Below are positions 59,634-64,000 of a stretch of 64,000 bases of DNA, piece after piece. The stretch's first letter is position 1. Every line of letters starts with the position of its first letter. Under the pieces are notes generated by a model, which had not been told where the DNA came from, did no database searches, and saw nothing but the letters and a program-made list of their open reading frames with translations. A program made the position numbers and the translations under genes. Source of the DNA: Caprimulgus europaeus (lineage: Eukaryota > Chordata > Aves > Caprimulgiformes > Caprimulgidae); NCBI GenBank assembly GCA_907165065.1, contig OU015530.1:46812965-46876964 (forward strand), read 5' to 3'.

Positions 59634-62600
59634 CTGTGTAAGAGGAGAAAAAAAAAAAAAGTTACTTGCTTGGTAGCCAAGACAAACACATTTTGTAGGA
59701 CATTTGACAACACTAACAGTAATAGCCTTCCTTAGAAATAGGATCAGATACTGACATTTCTGGTGGGATGTACACACTGACACAAAATGGGGAAAAACAA
59801 GGAGAGTACTGAAGGAACAAATAGATTTTACTATAAAGATATTCTTTATAGGTAAGTATAATACCAAGTTGTGCACAAAAATGCTGCCCCATTAAACTGA
59901 ATAAGAATATAGTCATTCTAACTATTAGAGCAAAGACAATTATTAAGAAAGTTATTTAAAAGGACAGTGGAGTCCTAGAATTCATAACTAAAGACTTCCA
60001 AGTATAAGGATGAATAGAAAGCACAAAAGGAGTTGTTAGAAAAGACAAGTGAACAATCACAGTGAATCACTGGCTTAAGCGAAGTAAAATGGTTGGCAAA
60101 TGCTGTGTGTCAGCGCTGTGGAGAAGTTTGTTTGATGTGGTGAAAGAAACTTGTGTTGAGATGTTTAAACTTTTAAGTTGAATGTACGTACACAAAGTCT
60201 GTTTCAGTCTTAAGCTCAGCCACGGGTTGGAAAACAAGGTTGCGTCTACGCATTCCCAGCAAGCAAACGGAGTCATCAGTATTGGCAAATACTTTTCCTA
60301 AAAAAATGAAATAATTCAGGATCTTTCTTACTCACACTTGTAAGGGCAAATACCCTTTTTCTATAATTCAATTGAATAGGAAGCTTACAGAAGCTTAATT
60401 ACAGAACTGAATACTTAATGTAATAATAAAACATCAATTAGTACTTTAATAGGGTTAGGAGATCTTAACTTTTAAAATTTGGTGATTAGCAATGAAAATA
60501 CAATGTAATGAAGCAACAATAAGACTGAATTTTAACATCTTATTTTAAATTAGATTTTAGTAAATAATGCTTAGCAAAAATTTCCAAAGTCATGTTACCT
60601 TCTTCTGTCTCCCATGTAGCCAGCATGAAATAAAAAGGAAGAACAGATGTAACTATATAACCATCAATTCCTTCAGGCATGAAAAACGGCAATCACACTA
60701 GCATTATTTAAAGATAAGAAAAGAGCTATCTGAATTATTGACCTCACTTGAGGGGAAATCTTCTTACAGCAGGAAGCACAGCAAGGCACTACTGAATAAT
60801 AAAATCAAGAGGGAAAGAAGTACGCTGACTAACAAACTATATACCTTCATATGTTTGCATAGTAGAGTAGTTGTATATACTGATAACTAATCAAAGACAG
60901 TAACAAGAGATACCACCAAGTATTTCTGCACCTTTTCGGTAGGTTTCTTTCAGTTTCTTGGAGATCCACTGCATAGCTTTTGCAGAAATTTTTGTCCCAA
61001 AGTTTCTATCAAACGGCGAAGGTGCACCACCCTATGTGAAAATTGAAGTGTGGGTTAGTTTAGTTACTGAACCAGGATTTGCACCTCCTTAATCAGTCAT
61101 CTCTGTTAATGGGCTGCTCTACCTCTTATTTCCATTTCCCTCACTTAGAAAAAGAGATAAACAAGCCAAAACCCCCACCATACAAATCAATCTGAAACAT
61201 TCAAAATGTGTGTTAAGCATCTGTACAATTCTCATTGAATTAATACTTTCCACTTACATAAATGGAGGGCACTGGTTTCCCTTCCACTTCCCCTTAGTGC
61301 TGATCCTTAAGCACTGCCCAGCTATCACACTGCCACAGGGCAACCTGGTTTCAGCATCATATAAACCAGAAAACTACTGAAGGAGAGGTGTCAGAAGGAG
61401 CCTAAGTGCTGACTCTATAACCTAGGAAGTCTGGGAAGCACAGCTCTATTTAGGAATTCCTACACTAGTCATTGCCCTTTTTTTTTTAATATATAGTTCT
61501 GGGAACTGTGTTGTTTTGTTTTGGTTTTTAAAGCCTCTGTCTGACATTTCTGTTTATTTTCAATGCAGCAGATGGGACTGAAATCATATGTGAAGTAGTT
61601 CCAAACAGATTGTTTGATTAATGCTGGTCTTGACCTTCAAAATAAAAACTTTGGTACGCTTTACACAGAGTGCCAACCTCTGCGTTGAGTAATCTCAAAA
61701 TATGACTAAAGGGAATACAAATACAACTTGAAATGACTTAAAAGGTGACACAGTCGTTTCACTACTAGTACTTGAGAAATTTGACTCTACACGTATTTTT
61801 CACTCTAACTCAGTCTGTGATTAGTGTAGCCAAATTAGAAACTTATTATTTGCTCAATAACAAGTCGTATAGTGAGATAAAGAGATGCAAGGGACAAAGA
61901 TCACAAGGAGGAGCTCACTACTGTCTCTTCTACAAGAACAATCAATCTGCACATATTTTCTTAGTGAAATCTCATCTCTACCAGGTTCAGAATCCAGATA
62001 CATTATGGATAAGAAGATAGGTGTGTTCTAAGGATGTAGTACAATAATAACATAGGTGTATTATATATCAAAAAAGTATACTTGTTTATTAATATAGACA
62101 GGAGAGGAATAAAAATGAAAAAATCTAACATGGTTTTTAGATAGATTTTTAAGAAGGAATTGCAATAAAATGTAACGCTAACAAAAAATTCCAAGTTGCC
62201 TACAAATAAAAATCCACTTTTCTTTTCCTTTAACCCTGAGTGAAACTTGCTTGAAATGTCTGAACAGGGTATGCTCTTTGTATGTTGTATGTTTGTCTGT
62301 AATTTTACATTTTTACCTGCTGCATGTGGCCCAATACATTTTTTCGACAGTCAAACACTCCTTTTCCTTCTTCAGAATACAGCTGATAAATGAAGTCAGT
62401 TGTGTAGTTCTCATTGCAGTTCTCATTTCTGTAATGATTAAAGCCAGATACAGTTAGAAAATTTACTATTAAGTTTTGGATGTCTTTACAGATACTGAGT
62501 GACAAATGTTTTCCTATTTTCTTGATACCAGTCATGGCTTAGATATTTTATTCTAATCACATATGTTCACTTTTATGTAACATGCTCACGATTTTTAGGT

Positions 62601-63470
62601 CTGCATTACTTTTACTACACTGACATCAGTCAGGTCACTTGGAATCCATTGTTGAACAAGGTAGTGAAAAATACCATTTTAGGTCTGACAAGTTCATTAT
62701 GGAGAGGAAAAACTTCATTAAAACAAAAAGTCATCAACATCCATGTCATCATTTTGCCCTTTATAGAAGCATCGCTAATAAACAGCACCTGAGGCTGTTC
62801 CTTACTAATATTGTAAATGCAGGGTTTTTTTTCACCCATGTCATGTAACCAGTAGAACCTCAACAATTATAATGGTATCCTCATAGAGTTCATTGTGCTA
62901 TTCATTTTTCAGCATACAGAAAAGAAATGCCCAAGACAAAAAGAAGCTACAGCCTGATTCATGCTGCTTAAGAAGGTATAATTTTAAAACATGCTAATCA
63001 ACTTATTTTAAATATTTGATTTTTGAAAGATATTCTGTGCTATCTCCTAAAATCTAAGTAGGATTTTTATAGTAAAAGCCATACTATATGTGTGCACATA
63101 TATGCTTGTTTCCACACTATCTTTAGTAAGAAAGAATCTACAATAAAAGACAAAGCCGATGATAAAATAGGCTGAAAATAGGATAAAATGTTAGACTGTA
63201 GAGCAAATAGATTTACATAGCAAGAAATTTTGGACTTGAGCATCCAAACAGCTGCCAGACTTGCCTTCTGGAGATAGCAGCTTTAATAAAAATCTCATCC
63301 TAAAGGAATCATCAAGGAATACAGACTTAAGAGTGTCTTTGCAAGTGGCCAAACAGCCTGAAGTGCTCAGCATCACCAATGCCATCTATTAAAACTACTC
63401 TGGCTTACCTCAACACTAGACCACGCTGGATACTGGTTTTCATTTTTTCAGTCAAGTGTTCCACATTAGC
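59480..63470 (-). CDS. PFKP: PFKP, 6-phosphofructokinase, platelet type (3' end, last five exons)
   Basis: ATP-dependent phosphofructokinase, which phosphorylates fructose 6-phosphate to fructose 1,6-bisphosphate in the cytosol, the committed step of glycolysis. Exons in coding order on the minus strand: 63470-63409, 62428-62317, 61031-60914, 60297-60192, 59633-59480, with GT-AG introns. They encode the last roughly 183 residues, part of the C-terminal half that in eukaryotic PFKs forms the allosteric region. Diagnostic stretches are [46 protein letters not shown] and [20 protein letters not shown]. The sequence [17 protein letters not shown] resembles the platelet isoform rather than PFKM or PFKL, and synteny with PITRM1 agrees. 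Upstream exons lie beyond the right edge, so the feature is partial. The C-terminal tail [13 protein letters not shown] differs from mammalian PFKP. Confidence 0.97.
60192..60297 (-). CDS. PFKP: PFKP exon, second from the 3' end
   Basis: Encodes [20 protein letters not shown] and [14 protein letters not shown] plus two bases. Acceptor ttttttag, donor gtacgt. VFQPVAELK is a strongly conserved PFK stretch. Confidence 0.96.
60914..61031 (-). CDS. PFKP: PFKP exon, third from the 3' end
   Basis: Encodes [20 protein letters not shown] and [19 protein letters not shown]. The acceptor is cacatag. Two donors 3 nt apart keep the frame: gtatct ends the exon at 60914, and gtggta would end it at 60917, with one Gly fewer. 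I chose the first on splice-site strength. Confidence 0.93.
62317..62428 (-). CDS. PFKP: PFKP exon, fourth from the 3' end
   Basis: Completes the Arg codon, then encodes [20 protein letters not shown] and [17 protein letters not shown] (112 nt). Minus-strand acceptor attacag, donor gtaaaa. Confidence 0.98.
63409..63470 (-). CDS. PFKP: PFKP exon, fifth from the 3' end
   Basis: Encodes [20 protein letters not shown] plus two bases of an Arg codon (62 nt). On the minus strand the acceptor is gtttttag and the donor gtaagc. Confidence 0.95.
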
Positions 63471-64000
63471 CTAAAAACAACAAAAGTATTTTTAACAAGC
63501 CATACAGAACTCCAAAACAACTTTAATGAGCCTACATATCCTGAGAACTTCCGTAAAGTATTCCACATCAAGTAGTATGTGCCAATTCAAATAATCAGCA
63601 GGTTTTTGGGGATCCACAATAATAGACTGTGTATGGCTATTCCTCTTGGGTTAAAATTAACTTCTTCCTCCACATCACAAATTACTGATTTTAACAGCAA
63701 CACAAAGGAGTTTTTTGTGTACTCTACTGGTATAACACCAAGTCGGATAACGTCAACATACATAAAATACAGAAACTGCCACAAAAGATTGAATCTTGCC
63801 CTTACTCCTAGTCCTTGAAAAAATCCTCTTAGGGATACAGTGATGTACTGCTATGCTGGTACTCCCCATATATGACACGAAGAGTACACATCACTGAGAA
63901 ATGAGTAGGGACAAAATACAATTCATTTCACACCCCTTTCCTTTCAGAAAATTTCTATCTATCTGTTTAGTTTTGTGTTTGTCCATGACCACAGCTAGCA
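63471..64000. other. PFKP: PFKP intron, right edge of the window
   Basis: No PFKP exon was found here on the minus strand. The conserved block that should precede NVEHLTEK is absent, so the next upstream exon lies outside the window. Confidence 0.7.

Noticed and set aside
60067..60288. 73-codon minus-strand ORF over the second-last PFKP exon
   Set aside because: It is in a different frame from the PFKP coding sequence of the same exon.
1..64000. Prokaryotic-type systems such as CRISPR arrays, operons or phage islands
   Set aside because: Spliced vertebrate genes, CR1 LINEs and a CpG island make this animal nuclear DNA; no regularly spaced repeats or operon-like ORF runs were seen.

Overview
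The window looks like nuclear DNA from a bird. It holds one complete spliced vertebrate gene and the last five exons of a second, separated by AT-rich introns. A single CpG island marks the first exon. Several copies of CR1, the dominant avian LINE, lie in the introns. An endogenous-retrovirus solo LTR of a type I recall as common in Neoaves sits inside one CR1 copy. This suggests a neoavian bird, but the species cannot be fixed from sequence alone.

Layout. Positions 1 to about 27,400 are an AT-rich intergenic stretch in which I recognise no gene. From 27,420 to 28,345 there is a CpG-island promoter with CCAAT, GC-box and NRF1-like motifs. Positions 27,762 to 58,176 on the + strand hold PITRM1 (presequence protease, a mitochondrial M16C zinc metallopeptidase). 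I could thread it through 27 coding exons with GT-AG introns to a continuous 1,033-residue protein. Positions 59,480 to 63,470 on the - strand hold the 3' end of PFKP (platelet-type 6-phosphofructokinase), whose upstream exons lie beyond the right edge.

The two genes converge tail to tail. Their likely poly(A) signals lie about 0.7 kb apart, at 58,442 (+) and 59,119 (-). Human 10p15 has the same PITRM1/PFKP arrangement, so this is conserved synteny. PITRM1 degrades presequences and other short peptides in the mitochondrial matrix. PFKP catalyses the committed step of glycolysis. They share a neighbourhood but no known pathway step.

Repeats concentrate inside PITRM1. There are CR1 copies in introns 3, 12 (two, in opposite orientations), 13 and 21. 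The second intron-12 copy is split by a 592-bp solo LTR flanked by an imperfect 5-bp target duplication. I saw no CR1 in the 27-kb upstream stretch. I found no clear new biological system. The items most worth a second look are the nested CR1/LTR structure, the paired inverted CR1s, the compact promoter, the tandem splice sites in PFKP, and the non-B-DNA tracts in PITRM1 intron 24.
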